The notes: generated from the letters alone by a model not told the origin. DNA of 64,000 nucleotides from Mycobacterium pinniadriaticum (GCF_026242045.1 NZ_JAPJDO010000012.1:62001-126000); one strand, 5' to 3'. Shown: positions 1 to 8,540, numbered from the stretch's first letter. Made by a program: numbers and translations.

Positions 1-78
1 GTTGCGGGCGCCGCGCCCTCTCCAACGCCACTGGGCAGGCACTTTCCGGCGGGCCAACTCGTATGTCTGACGCTTCCG

Positions 79-99
79 CAGTTACACTGTTAGTAACTG
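79..99. promoter_or_regulatory. Candidate TetR operator (perfect inverted repeat)
   Basis: The arms CAGTTAC and GTAACTG are exact reverse complements and are separated by 7 bases. The site lies about 105 bases upstream of the TetR-family start. A near-perfect palindrome of about 20 bp in front of a TetR gene is the usual arrangement for autoregulation. The binding itself is inferred. Confidence 0.6.
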
Positions 100-203
100 A
101 TGCGTAAGAATGCAGGACGATGTGTACGGAGCAGCGATACCGTACATACCTTTCCTGCCCCGGCACGATGTCGGCGCATGTCGGCAGATCAGGAGTGCGC
201 GGA

Positions 204-905
204 GTGCCACGAGGTAAGCGCGTCGGCCGCCCAACTGGATCGATAGGCGAAGCTACCCGCCGTCAGATCCTACTGATCGCGATGAAGCACGTCGGCGAGC
301 ATGGCTACGCCAAGGCCACCTTCAACAACATCGCCGCCGAAGCCGGCCTGACCAGCGGTGCGGTCTACTACTACTTCAAGTCCAAGAAGGCCTTGGTGGT
401 AGCGGTGATCGCCGAAGTCACCTCCCAGCTCTTGGAACGGTTCGAACGGGCTGCGACCCGTGCTGACAATCTCCAGGGTCAGCTGATCGCCATCCTGGAA
501 GAGACGATCGCGGTCACTGACGAAATGCCCTATCTTGCAAGCTTTTCGGTGAGTGTCCGAGTGGACGGTCGGCGATACCCGGAATTGTCTCGAGCGCTTG
601 CGTTCTCCTCGGGCAGCTACTACGACCTGTACAAGCGGCTGATTGACGAGGCCGTCGAGCGCGGCGAAATCTCGCCGGGCGTCGAACCGCGTGACGTTGC
701 GGACATGTTCGGCATGGTGAACTTCGGCCTGACTATGCTGACGGTCGAACTACCGGGAGATCGTCACCGCGTGGCGATCCGGACCATCGAGAAACTCCTG
801 GCAGGGGGCCTGTTCCGGGCGCCGACCCGACGAGCCGCCGACGACAGGCTACTCACCGACGCGGCCGAACCCTTGCCGGCAGCCGTTTCGGCACCGTCGG
901 AATAG
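204..905 (+). CDS. TetR/AcrR-family transcriptional regulator
   Basis: This is a one-component repressor-type regulator of about 233 residues, a normal length for TetR. The N-terminal helix-turn-helix is clear, with the typical segments TFNNIAAEAGLTSGAVYYYF and a following KSK. The C-terminal half would be the ligand and dimerisation domain, perhaps sensing a CoA ester. The GTG at 204 is preferred because AGGAG lies at 191-195, eight bases upstream. In-frame ATGs at 168 and 120 would add residues unlike a TetR N-terminus. It is followed by a hairpin and then the first catabolic operon, so it probably controls the neighbouring acyl-CoA genes. The ligand and regulon are inferred. Confidence 0.88.
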   Translation: MPRGKRVGRPTGSIGEATRRQILLIAMKHVGEHGYAKATFNNIAAEAGLTSGAVYYYFKSKKALVVAVIAEVTSQLLERFERAATRADNLQGQLIAILEETIAVTDEMPYLASFSVSVRVDGRRYPELSRALAFSSGSYYDLYKRLIDEAVERGEISPGVEPRDVADMFGMVNFGLTMLTVELPGDRHRVAIRTIEKLLAGGLFRAPTRRAADDRLLTDAAEPLPAAVSAPSE

Positions 906-909
906 GCTT

Positions 910-935
910 CTGCGCCTGCCCTGCGCAAGGCGCAG
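910..935 (+). terminator. Hairpin terminator after TetR gene
   Basis: CTGCGCCT at 910-917 pairs with AGGCGCAG at 928-935 across a 10-base loop, just after the TetR stop codon. There is no T-tract, which is common in mycobacterial terminators. Confidence 0.5.
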
Positions 936-972
936 CCAGCACCCTGCCGACATCTTGACACCGACTGCCTCA

Positions 973-994
973 TAATTATATATAGAGATAATTA
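973..994. promoter_or_regulatory. AT-rich inverted repeat upstream of first catabolic operon
   Basis: TAATTAT at 973-979 and ATAATTA at 988-994 are exact reverse complements with an 8-base spacer. The island stands out in GC-rich DNA and lies about 90 bases before the first acyl-CoA dehydrogenase gene. It may be the promoter, an operator, or both. Similar AT-rich islands occur at 8512-8540, 9995-10024, 25053-25077 and 25385-25408. Confidence 0.45.
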
Positions 995-1083
995 GTTGGC
1001 GAAGCGGCGAGCGCGTCGCGTCTTAGACGCGCGCGCACACCCTCCCACCCCGGCGGATGGGTGCATGAACAAGGACGGTGGGT

Positions 1084-2163
1084 ATGGAGGATCGAACGCT
1101 CCGCAACGAGGACTTCTCCCTTGACGACGAGCAGGTGGCACTGCGTGAGGCGTTCGGGGCGTTCTTCACCAAGGAGTGCCAGACCACGGTCGTACGCGCT
1201 GCCGAACCACACGGATTCGATCCCGAACTCTGGGGCAGGCTGATGGGCCTCGGTGTGACGACGATGGGCATTCCCGAAGCCCGCGGCGGCGATGGAGCAG
1301 GGCTGGTGGAACTGGCGCTCGCTGCCGAGGAGTACGGGCGCGCCCTGGCACCGGTGCCGATGATCGAGACGATCGTCGCGGCCCGGGTACTGGCCGGCGC
1401 CTCGAACGACGCCCAGCCCTGGCTTCACGATCAGATCTCCGGTGAGCGCATCATCAGCGTTGCCCTGCAGCGCGCCACCGACTCTCAGCGCCAACTGGTC
1501 CCGGCCGGCGCCATTTCCGATGCCATCATCGCGCTGCATGATCAATCACTGGTTTTAATTGCGGATTCCGGCGCGCACCCGCAGGTCGCCAATCAGGCAT
1601 GTGCTCCGCTGGCCTGGTGGACCCCGGCGGACGAACACGAGGTGGGGTTGGTGATTGCCGAGGGGTCAGAGGCCGAAACGCTTTGGCAGCGGGCACTGCT
1701 CGAGTGGAAGCTGCTGACCGCCGCCGCACTGGTGGGTCTGTCCGACGCAGTGCTAAGTCAGGCTGTGGGGTACGCACGGGCCCGGCACGCCTTCGGCGTC
1801 CCCATCGGAAGTTTCCAAGCGGTGTCGCATCCGCTCGTCGACGTGCACATCGGAGTCCAGGGTGCCCGGCGGTTGGCCTGGAAGGCGGCCTGGTTCGCCG
1901 AGAACGAACCACAGCAAGCCGACCGGCTCGCGCTGATGGCCTGGGTTCATGCAGCCGACGTCGCCACTCACGCGGCGGCTACCTGCCTGCACACCCACGG
2001 CGGTGTCGCTTTCACCACGGAATCCGATATCCAGCTCTTCTTCCGCCGGGCTAAGGGATGGGCAACGATCGCCGGTGATCCGCGCCGTGAACTTCAGAAC
2101 CTGGCCGATGTCCTGCTGCGGCAAATGGTCCGAAACCCTGACGTGAAGGAGCGGCTGCGCTGA
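1084..2163 (+). CDS. Acyl-CoA dehydrogenase family protein, probable non-catalytic subunit
   Basis: This 359-residue FAD-dependent acyl-CoA dehydrogenase homologue would act in the first step of beta-oxidation of a CoA ester. The family helical core is visible, with ARARHAFGVPIGSFQAVSHP in the C-terminal helical domain. I find no glutamate at either of the two known catalytic-base positions. The C-terminal loop reads RRAKGWATIAGDP where active enzymes have a YEGT-like motif. The next gene overlaps by one base and keeps the glutamate. The pair therefore resembles the heteromeric FadE enzymes of mycobacterial steroid degradation. The ATG at 1084 is chosen because AAGGA lies 8 bases upstream; a GTG at 1078 is possible. 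Confidence 0.85.
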   Translation: MEDRTLRNEDFSLDDEQVALREAFGAFFTKECQTTVVRAAEPHGFDPELWGRLMGLGVTTMGIPEARGGDGAGLVELALAAEEYGRALAPVPMIETIVAARVLAGASNDAQPWLHDQISGERIISVALQRATDSQRQLVPAGAISDAIIALHDQSLVLIADSGAHPQVANQACAPLAWWTPADEHEVGLVIAEGSEAETLWQRALLEWKLLTAAALVGLSDAVLSQAVGYARARHAFGVPIGSFQAVSHPLVDVHIGVQGARRLAWKAAWFAENEPQQADRLALMAWVHAADVATHAAATCLHTHGGVAFTTESDIQLFFRRAKGWATIAGDPRRELQNLADVLLRQMVRNPDVKERLR

Positions 2164-3365
2164 TGAATTTCGGTGTCATCGAGGTCGGACCCGAAGTACA
2201 AGCTTTTCGCGGCGAGGTGCAGCAGTTCCTCGACGAACATCTCACCCCCGAGGTGATCGCCGAGGACCGGCTGACCGGCAATGGCCACAGCCAGGCGTTT
2301 CACGAGGCTCTCGGTGCGCGCGGATGGATCATGCCGATGTGGCCGGTCGAGGAGGGCGGTGCCGGACTTGACCCGCTACGGGCCAGGATCCTCGCGCTTG
2401 AACTCGCATGGCGACAGTCGATGTGGGTGTCCATCTCCCGGTTGATCACCACGACCATCGCTCTCGGCGTACGGGCATGGGCCAGCGATACGCTGCGCGA
2501 GGAAATCCTGCCCGGTGTCGCGCGCGGCACCGTGTTGATGTGTCTTGGCTACACCGAGCCCGACTCCGGATCCGACATGGCCGCCGCCAAGACCAGGGCG
2601 ACGCACGACGGCGACGACTGGGTGATCCAGGGTCAGAAGATGTTCACCACCGGCGCGCAGAACTCGCACTACGTATGGCTGCTCGCCCGCACCGACCCGG
2701 ACGCGCCGAAAACCCAGGGTCTCACCATGTTCCTGGTGCCGCTGGATCGCCCCGGAATCGAGATCACCCCTATTCACACGCTCGGTGGCGAGCGCACGAA
2801 CACCGTCTATCTGGACTCCGTTCGCGTCAGCGATCATTACCGGGTGGGCCCGGTCGGCCAGGGCTGGCGGGTGGTCGCCGGCGCCCTGGACGCCGAGCAC
2901 CGGATGGGCCGGATCGAAGACCGCGGCATCGGTGACGACGCCAATATGGGAACGTGGCAAGGCCTGATACACCGACTCACCGACGTCGCCGTGCGGTGGG
3001 CCGCATCCGGTCAGCACCCGGACGGCTCCCCGGTTGCCGATGATCCGCTGGCATGCGAGCGGGTCGCGCAGGTAGCCCTCGACGCCGAAGTGGCCGCCAT
3101 TCTCGAGGGCCCCATGAGCAAGGTAGCCACCGCCACATCCCTGATCCGCGGCAGTGCCGACCTCATCGACCTCTTCGGACCCGCGGGCACGCTGCTGGCC
3201 GGTGAGGATGGCGCGGTGTGCGACGGCGACGTCGAATTCCTGCACCGCTTTGCCCAGGGCACCGCGATCTACGGCGGCTCGGTGGAGATCTTCCACAACA
3301 TGCTGGCCGAACGGGTCCTCGGGCTCCCCCGTGCCCGGATGCTGCCGCCCAGAGAGCGAACCTGA
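2163..3365 (+). CDS. Acyl-CoA dehydrogenase, probable catalytic subunit
   Basis: This 400-residue protein is a full-length acyl-CoA dehydrogenase. It has the FAD/substrate motif GYTEPDSGSD near residue 129, the beta-domain segment GQKMFTTGAQNSHY, and a C-terminal AERVLGLPR. A glutamate at about residue 245 (ALDAEHR) lines up with the catalytic base used by isovaleryl-CoA and steroid-type dehydrogenases. The start overlaps the stop of the preceding homologue as TGATG, which suggests coupled, equimolar synthesis of an alpha/beta enzyme. It probably makes the alpha,beta-double bond of a branched or ring-linked acyl-CoA; the substrate is unknown. Confidence 0.9.
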   Translation: MNFGVIEVGPEVQAFRGEVQQFLDEHLTPEVIAEDRLTGNGHSQAFHEALGARGWIMPMWPVEEGGAGLDPLRARILALELAWRQSMWVSISRLITTTIALGVRAWASDTLREEILPGVARGTVLMCLGYTEPDSGSDMAAAKTRATHDGDDWVIQGQKMFTTGAQNSHYVWLLARTDPDAPKTQGLTMFLVPLDRPGIEITPIHTLGGERTNTVYLDSVRVSDHYRVGPVGQGWRVVAGALDAEHRMGRIEDRGIGDDANMGTWQGLIHRLTDVAVRWAASGQHPDGSPVADDPLACERVAQVALDAEVAAILEGPMSKVATATSLIRGSADLIDLFGPAGTLLAGEDGAVCDGDVEFLHRFAQGTAIYGGSVEIFHNMLAERVLGLPRARMLPPRERT

Positions 3366-3368
3366 GCC

Positions 3369-4199
3369 ATGGCTGAGTTCGAAACGTTGCGCTACGAAGA
3401 GCGCGGCGCGGTCGCCTGGGTCACGCTGGACCGTCCCGGCGTGCTCAACGCGGTGAACACTACGATGCAGCGCGAGCTCAAAGAGGTCTGGCGGACGCTG
3501 CGCAACACCGACACGGTTCGTTGCGTGGTGTTGACCGGTTCGGGCGAACGGGCATTCACCACCGGCCGAGATCGCTCGGAGGCGCTCGACGTCACCCAGA
3601 ACCTCGCGGCGAGGGCACCTTCGCGTCGTGCGGGTTTCGGATCCACCGACTTTCACTTCGACGGCAATGACGACCAGATCGGCCCCAAGTCTGCCGACCT
3701 GTGGATTCCCGTCGTCGCAGCTGTCAACGGCATGGCCTGCGGGGGCGCCTTCTTCCTGCTGGGAGAGGCGGACATCATCATCGCCTCGGAGAACGCGACG
3801 TTCTTCGACCCCCATGTCTCTTCCGGCCTGACCGCGATGTACGAGTCCGTGCACATGGCCCATCGGATGCCCTTCGGTGAGATTTCGAGGATGGCGCTGA
3901 TGGGCAGTCACGAACGGCTTTCCGCCCGTCGTGCCTACGAGATCGGGTTGGTATCCGAGGTCCTGCCGCTCGGCGATCTCGCCGCACAAGCCAAGTGGAT
4001 CGCCGAATCCATCGCCTCGCAGCCAACTCTGCCGCTGCAGGCCACCGTGCGGTCGCTGTGGATGGCACGCGAATTGACGCGTCAACAGGCTCTCGACATG
4101 GGGTGGGCAATGATCGCGCTCGGCAATCAGCCGCAGGCGCGCGAAGAGGGTCTGCGCGCCTTTGCGTCAGGCAAACGAATCCCGTGGAGGTTACGGTGA
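3369..4199 (+). CDS. Enoyl-CoA hydratase/isomerase family protein
   Basis: This 276-residue crotonase-fold protein would act on CoA esters after the dehydrogenase step. The fold is recognisable from the N-terminal VAWVTLDRPGVLNAVN and the oxyanion region GMACGG followed by ADIIIASENATFF. The two glutamates that hydrate enoyl-CoA in classical crotonases are not at the expected places: GGAFFL replaces GGxxEL and DPHV replaces xPEx. It may therefore be an isomerase, a C-C hydrolase or another crotonase-fold enzyme rather than a true hydratase. It lies 3 bases after the dehydrogenase and overlaps the MaoC gene by one base, so it belongs to the same operon. Confidence 0.85.
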   Translation: MAEFETLRYEERGAVAWVTLDRPGVLNAVNTTMQRELKEVWRTLRNTDTVRCVVLTGSGERAFTTGRDRSEALDVTQNLAARAPSRRAGFGSTDFHFDGNDDQIGPKSADLWIPVVAAVNGMACGGAFFLLGEADIIIASENATFFDPHVSSGLTAMYESVHMAHRMPFGEISRMALMGSHERLSARRAYEIGLVSEVLPLGDLAAQAKWIAESIASQPTLPLQATVRSLWMARELTRQQALDMGWAMIALGNQPQAREEGLRAFASGKRIPWRLR

Positions 4200-4723
4200 T
4201 GGAGGCACACTCTGCCTCGAAAGACACTGCCTCCTTTGACTTTCCGGTCGAGGCGGGTCATGTGGCGCAGTTCGCCCGTGCGATCGGCGACCACAATCCG
4301 ATTTACCTCGACGCCGAGTATGCACTCCAGACCGAGGTGGGGCATGTCATCGCGCCGCCTACATTCACCATGGCGGCAGCACATTTCGATCCCGACTGGC
4401 CACTGCGACCGCAGCCCGGTCAGCCCTGGCGGGGATCGGGACGGACTCCCAGCGGTACCGCCGAAGCCGACAAGCCCGCTGACGGCGCCGCGCAATCGGT
4501 GGGACTGCATGCCGAGCAGCATTTCGAATACCACCGTCACCTTCGTCCCGGCGATGTCCTCACCGTGATGCAGCGCGACGGACGAAGCTGGGAGAAGGAC
4601 GGAAAGCGTGGTGGCAAAATGTATTTCAGCGAAGTGATCACCGAGTACGTCGATCAGCAGGGCGAATCGGTGATCACCGCGCGTCGCGTCGGCGTCCGCA
4701 TCGAGCGTTCGGGTGGTCAGTGA
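4199..4723 (+). CDS. MaoC/FAS1-like hotdog dehydratase, probable non-catalytic partner
   Basis: This 174-residue single-hotdog protein resembles the N-terminal MaoC dehydratase family. The motif GDHNPIYLD at residues 30-38 keeps the aspartate (D31) of the hydratase-2 motif but has tyrosine (Y36) where the catalytic histidine is expected. The next gene encodes a second hotdog protein with both residues. The two probably form a heterodimeric enoyl-CoA hydratase, as in the mycobacterial ChsH1-ChsH2 and HadAB/HadBC cases. The ATG at 4199 has GGAGG at 4186-4190 and overlaps the previous stop. The reading frame is open much further upstream but overlaps the preceding gene there. Confidence 0.8.
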   Translation: MEAHSASKDTASFDFPVEAGHVAQFARAIGDHNPIYLDAEYALQTEVGHVIAPPTFTMAAAHFDPDWPLRPQPGQPWRGSGRTPSGTAEADKPADGAAQSVGLHAEQHFEYHRHLRPGDVLTVMQRDGRSWEKDGKRGGKMYFSEVITEYVDQQGESVITARRVGVRIERSGGQ

Positions 4724-4724
4724 A

Positions 4725-5147
4725 ATGGCCTTGCGGGCAAGCAATGTGCAGGTCGGCGACACCGCCGAGCAGATTGTGGTCGATGGCCTGACCCGCACGC
4801 AGCTGGTGATGTACGCAGGGGCCTCATGCGACTTCAATCCCCTGCACACCGATGAGGTCTACGCCACCCAGGCCGCCGGATTTCCGTCGGTTTTCGGACA
4901 CGGCATGTTGACGATGGCGCTGACAGGCAAGGCGGTCACCGACTATGTCGGCGACGGGCGGCTGCGCAGTTTCGGGGGACGTTTCCGAGACCAGGTGTGG
5001 CCAGGCGACACCTTGACGACGTGCCTGAAGGTGACCGACGTCCGCAACGTAGGTGAGCAGTCGATCGTCATCCTCGACGTCACGACCGTCAACCAGAACG
5101 GTGCCACCGTCTTCATCGGTAGCGCCCAAGCAGTCATCGACCAATAA
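4725..5147 (+). CDS. MaoC-like enoyl-CoA hydratase, catalytic hotdog subunit
   Basis: This 140-residue MaoC-type (R)-specific hydratase has an intact motif, with D36 and H41 in CDFNPLHTD, followed by GFPSVFGHGMLTMAL which lines the substrate tunnel in this family. It adds water to an enoyl-CoA. The start at ATG 4725 lies one base after the stop of the partner gene; an in-frame GTG at 4713 would overlap it instead. Close coupling with the His-less hotdog protein upstream supports a heterodimer. The later SDR is a plausible next step that oxidises the beta-hydroxyl. Confidence 0.85.
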   Translation: MALRASNVQVGDTAEQIVVDGLTRTQLVMYAGASCDFNPLHTDEVYATQAAGFPSVFGHGMLTMALTGKAVTDYVGDGRLRSFGGRFRDQVWPGDTLTTCLKVTDVRNVGEQSIVILDVTTVNQNGATVFIGSAQAVIDQ

Positions 5148-5175
5148 CGGCTCGAGCCAACGTATTAGGAGAATC

Positions 5176-6006
5176 ATGTCCAGCCAGCACGACACCCTCG
5201 CCGGCCGTACCCTCGTCATGTCTGGTGGCAGTCGGGGCATCGGCTTGGCGATTGCGATCGCAGCCGCCAAGCAAGGGGCCAACGTGGTGTTCCTGGCCAA
5301 GACTGCAGAGCCTCATCCCAAACTGCCCGGCACCGTGCATACCGCGGTCGCCGATATCGAAGCCGTCGGCGGCAAGGCGGTCGCCGTGGTCGGCGACGTG
5401 CGCCGAGAGGAGGATGTGCAGCGCGTCGTCGACGTTGCGGTCGAACGGTTCGGCGGTGTAGACATCTGCGTGAACAATGCCAGTGCACTCGTACTCGAGG
5501 GGACAGAACAGCTCTCGGCCAAGAAGTTCGATCTGATGCAGCAGATCAACATCCGCGGTACTTTCCTGCTGACCAAGGCGTGCCTGCCCCATCTGCGGAA
5601 GTCGTCCAACCCGCACGTGCTGACCCTGTCACCGCCGCTCAACATGAATCCGCGTTGGCTTGGTGCGCATCCGGGTTACACCCTGTCGAAGTACGGCATG
5701 ACGCTGCTGTCACTGGGCTGGGCGGCGGAATTCAGCGAGGCTGGCATCGCAGTGAATTGTCTTTGGCCGCAGACCTACATCGCCACCGCCGCCGTGATCA
5801 ACATGGCCGACGGCGACCGCCTCGCGACCTCAGCGCGCAGTCCTGAGATCATGGCCGACGCCGCCGTAGAGATCATCTCCAGGACCGCGCGGACGACCAC
5901 CGGGCATTGCTATATCGATGCCGATGTCCTGGTCGAATCGGGAGTGACCGACCTGTCCCGCTACGGCGGTGGGGCCAACCCGATACCGGATATCTTCCTC
6001 GACTGA
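5176..6006 (+). CDS. Short-chain dehydrogenase/reductase (HSDL2-like)
   Basis: This 276-residue classical SDR has the cofactor motif GGSRGIG at residues 17-23, the NNAS motif near 100, Ser152, and Y168-x3-K172 in GYTLSKYG. The sequence style is that of the hydroxysteroid-dehydrogenase-like protein 2 group, which act on lipid CoA or fatty substrates. The ATG at 5176 is chosen because AGGAGA sits 5-6 bases upstream; the frame is open to 5053 but overlaps the MaoC gene. It is the last gene of the left operon and meets a minus-strand operon 13 bases later. It probably oxidises the hydroxyacyl product of the MaoC pair. Confidence 0.88.
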   Translation: MSSQHDTLAGRTLVMSGGSRGIGLAIAIAAAKQGANVVFLAKTAEPHPKLPGTVHTAVADIEAVGGKAVAVVGDVRREEDVQRVVDVAVERFGGVDICVNNASALVLEGTEQLSAKKFDLMQQINIRGTFLLTKACLPHLRKSSNPHVLTLSPPLNMNPRWLGAHPGYTLSKYGMTLLSLGWAAEFSEAGIAVNCLWPQTYIATAAVINMADGDRLATSARSPEIMADAAVEIISRTARTTTGHCYIDADVLVESGVTDLSRYGGGANPIPDIFLD

Positions 6007-6019
6007 TCGCTGGGCCGCC

Positions 6020-7162
6020 CTATCGGGTGAGCAGTAGGCAACCAGCGAGCGGGCCGCCCCCGGCGGCAGCCACCGCCACCTCCGCTCCGTCCACCTGCCG
6101 CGCGCCCGCCTGGCCGCGGATCTGCAGGCACGCCTCGTGCAACAGCCAGTAGCCGTGCAGCCTGCCCGCCGACAGCTGGCCGCCGTAGGTGTTCAGCGGC
6201 AGCGCTCCGTCGAGGCCGATGTTGGTCCCGGCCTCCACGAAGGCGCCGCCCTCCCCCATACCGCAAAACCCAAGGGCCTCCAGCCAATCGAGGGTCAGGA
6301 TGGTGAAGCCGTCATACACTTCCGCGACGTCCACGTCGGCCGGTGTGAGGTCGGTCCGAGACCACATCTGTGCCGCGGCGTCCCAGGCCGCACCTCGTGG
6401 GTAGTCCTCGCCCTGATCCCAGGACGGTCGCCCCTGCAGGGCAGCGCCCAACGCCGCGAACCGCACAGCCGGGTTGGGACAGGACCGCTGGTGATCGATC
6501 GCAGACACGACGACCGCGACGGAGCCGTCCACCGGCACGTCGCAGTCGTAGAGTCCGAGCGGTTCGCTGATCGGGCGCGCACCCAGGTAGTCCGCCATCG
6601 TCATCGGTGAGCGGTACACCGCCTGCTCGTTGAGGGCCGCATGTTTGCGTGCGGTCAGTGCGATCGCGCCAAGTTGCTCTCGGGTGGTGCCATAGTCGTG
6701 CACGTGGCGCTGAGCCACCATGGCCGCCATGTTCGCCGCCGAATACTCGTGGAACGGCAGCATCCATTCGCGCGCGCCACCGACCGCATCCGACAGGGCC
6801 ACCGCACCGCCCTTCATCTGCACAGTGCGGTAAACGAGCACGTGGCGAACCAGTCCGCTGGCGACCGCCAACGCAGCGTCGATGACGGCCCCCAGTTGGG
6901 CGCCCGAGGCATTGCCGTCCTCGGCCGAGTTCACCGTCGCGCCCCAGCCCAACCGGAGACCCAGCGAGTCCTGTACCGCGGCGCGCGGCGTGTCGCCGAC
7001 CGTGGCAAGGCCGTCGATGTCGGCGGCCACGAGGCCCGCGTCGGCGATCGCCGCGCGAGCGGCGCTCACCGTCATGGCGATCCCCGACAACCCCGTCTTA
7101 CGGCCGACCTTGGACATGCCGATGCCGGAGATGAACGACCGCCGCTCCAGTGCGTCACTCAC
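6020..7162 (-). CDS. Thiolase-superfamily protein lacking the nucleophilic Cys (Ltp2-like)
   Basis: This 380-residue protein belongs to the SCP2-thiolase/lipid-transfer-protein branch, seen in ISGIGMSKVGRKTG, AEVYDGFTILTLDWLEALGF and the C-terminal AAAGGGPLAG. At the place of the acylated cysteine it has N84 (EDGNASGAQ). The GHPxGxSG histidine loop is replaced by NTYGGQLSAGRLHG. True thiolytic chemistry is therefore unlikely. Homologues without these residues, such as Ltp2, pair with a DUF35 protein and act as retro-aldolases on hydroxyacyl-CoA side chains. A DUF35 gene overlaps this one by 4 bases (ATGA), which fits that model. The substrate is unknown. Confidence 0.85.
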   Translation of the reverse strand: MSDALERRSFISGIGMSKVGRKTGLSGIAMTVSAARAAIADAGLVAADIDGLATVGDTPRAAVQDSLGLRLGWGATVNSAEDGNASGAQLGAVIDAALAVASGLVRHVLVYRTVQMKGGAVALSDAVGGAREWMLPFHEYSAANMAAMVAQRHVHDYGTTREQLGAIALTARKHAALNEQAVYRSPMTMADYLGARPISEPLGLYDCDVPVDGSVAVVVSAIDHQRSCPNPAVRFAALGAALQGRPSWDQGEDYPRGAAWDAAAQMWSRTDLTPADVDVAEVYDGFTILTLDWLEALGFCGMGEGGAFVEAGTNIGLDGALPLNTYGGQLSAGRLHGYWLLHEACLQIRGQAGARQVDGAEVAVAAAGGGPLAGCLLLTR

Positions 7163-7593
7163 AGTGGCCCGCCCGCCGGCGCGAAGACCGGTACGAAGAC
7201 CGGCTCTGACGGGCTACCGGCAGGCTCGAACTCGACAGCCACCTGCATCCCTATCTCGATCCTCTCCAGCGGGCAGCTGACGATGTTGGTGGTCAGGCGC
7301 AGACCCTGCTGCTCGGCGAGTTCGACCACGGCGATGTTGTAGGGCACCTCAACTCCCGGGCGCCACTGCTGGTGGTTGATCGTGAACGTCACGACGCGCC
7401 CCCGGCCGCTGACGGTGGCCACCTCCACGTTCTCCGACAGGCACTTTCGGCAGACCGGCGTGGGGGGATGCAAGTAAATGCCACATTCGGTACACCGAAG
7501 GAAGCGCAATGCCCCCTCGGCTCCGCCCGTCCAGAAGTGCCGATTCAACTCGGTGATCTCTGGCACGATGCGCATTGCCAATTCCTCAGTCAT
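7159..7593 (-). CDS. DUF35 OB-fold protein with zinc ribbon
   Basis: This 144-residue protein has an N-terminal rubredoxin-like zinc ribbon (C34-x2-C37 and C48-x2-C51) followed by an OB-fold, the standard DUF35 layout. DUF35 proteins bind acyl-CoA and act as partners of thiolase-superfamily enzymes, either channelling intermediates (archaeal HMG-CoA synthesis) or completing an aldolase (steroid side chain). The stop overlaps the start of the Cys-less thiolase homologue, so a stable complex of the two is likely. The start is the farthest in-frame ATG; a second Met at residue 7 is possible. Confidence 0.88.
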   Translation of the reverse strand: MTEELAMRIVPEITELNRHFWTGGAEGALRFLRCTECGIYLHPPTPVCRKCLSENVEVATVSGRGRVVTFTINHQQWRPGVEVPYNIAVVELAEQQGLRLTTNIVSCPLERIEIGMQVAVEFEPAGSPSEPVFVPVFAPAGGPL

Positions 7594-7611
7594 CCGGTTC
7601 GCTCCGTCTCG

Positions 7612-8472
7612 TTACCAACCGCGGAATTCGGGGGCCCTGCGCTCACGGAAACTGGTGATCCCCTCAGCCGCATCGTGTGTGCCCTTGTTGATCTCGACGG
7701 CTGCCGCCTCGTCGCGCAGGGCGACCTCCCAGGATGACTCGAACGACCGATTCAGCAACGACTTGGCCAACCCGATCGCGGTGGTCGGACCGGCCGCCAG
7801 CCGCTCCGCCCATTCACGAGCGGCGGTGGGCAATTCCGCGGCCGGGACCACTCGGTTCACCAAGCCCAGCCGTTCGGCGTCGCGGGCGGGCAGTGCATCG
7901 CCGAAGAACACCAGCTCCTTTGCCCGTTGCATCCCGACCAGACGTGGAAGCAGCCACATGCCGCCGGCGTCGGGCACGATGCCACGCCGAACGAACACCT
8001 CGATGAACCGGGCTTCCTCGGCGGCCAGCACCAGATCGCAGGCGAACGCGAGATGGGCGCCGATTCCGGCTGCCGTGCCGTTGACCGCGGCGATCACCGG
8101 TTTCTCGCAGTTGAGCACCGCATCGATGAACCGCTGCGCGCCGGCACGCACACTGCGCATCGTCGAGGCCGCCGGCCGCGCGGGCGCATCCGGCGGAGCG
8201 TCGAGAGCCGGCGGTGGCAGCTGGGCCCGCAAATCCGCGCCGGTACAAAACGCGTCCCCGGTTGCCGTGATCACCACGGCGCGAACGGCCAGTGATCTGT
8301 TCGCATGGGCGAGCAGTTCGATGATCTGCGCGCGGTGGCCCGGCCCGACGGCGTTGCCGATCGACGGGCGATTCAAGGTGATCCACAACGTGGCGTTCTC
8401 GATCCGGTCCAAGACCTCGCCCTGGTCACCGGCTGCTGGTTCGCTCACCGACCATCCTTTGTGCTCGTCCAT
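7612..8472 (-). CDS. Enoyl-CoA hydratase/isomerase family protein
   Basis: This crotonase-fold protein of about 286 residues has a clear family core, with LWITLNRPSIGNAVGPG at the N-terminus, VNGTAAGIGAHLAFACDLV in the oxyanion region and VPDAGGMWLLPRLVG. The two classical hydratase glutamates are absent (GIGAHL and FIEVFV). An aspartate is kept in PDAGG, a pattern seen in isomerase or hydratase-like crotonases such as the PaaG group. The ATG at 8472 is preceded by in-frame GTGs, the farthest at 8487, so the start is uncertain by five codons. It heads a minus-strand operon with the DUF35 and thiolase-like genes and is divergent from a second DUF35 gene. Confidence 0.82.
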   Translation of the reverse strand: MDEHKGWSVSEPAAGDQGEVLDRIENATLWITLNRPSIGNAVGPGHRAQIIELLAHANRSLAVRAVVITATGDAFCTGADLRAQLPPPALDAPPDAPARPAASTMRSVRAGAQRFIDAVLNCEKPVIAAVNGTAAGIGAHLAFACDLVLAAEEARFIEVFVRRGIVPDAGGMWLLPRLVGMQRAKELVFFGDALPARDAERLGLVNRVVPAAELPTAAREWAERLAAGPTTAIGLAKSLLNRSFESSWEVALRDEAAAVEINKGTHDAAEGITSFRERRAPEFRGW

Positions 8473-8511
8473 CACCACTGCCCGCACTGCATCGCCGGGC
8501 GTCGCTCAGTG

Positions 8512-8540
8512 CTAAATTAACTTATACCTATTTTAATTAG
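8512..8540. promoter_or_regulatory. AT-rich divergent promoter/operator region
   Basis: CTAAATTAA at 8512-8520 and TTTAATTAG at 8532-8540 form an imperfect inverted repeat (7 of 9 positions) between divergent genes. AATTAACTT occurs here and again at the 9995-10024 island. It is a candidate operator or promoter. Confidence 0.4.

Noticed and set aside
976..1545. Long minus-strand frame opposite the first dehydrogenase
   Set aside because: It mirrors the codon pattern of the acyl-CoA dehydrogenase on the other strand, has no ribosome site and shows no family motifs.
2376..4085. 569-codon minus-strand frame
   Set aside because: It lies opposite two well-supported genes with clear motifs. High-GC DNA often leaves antisense frames open.
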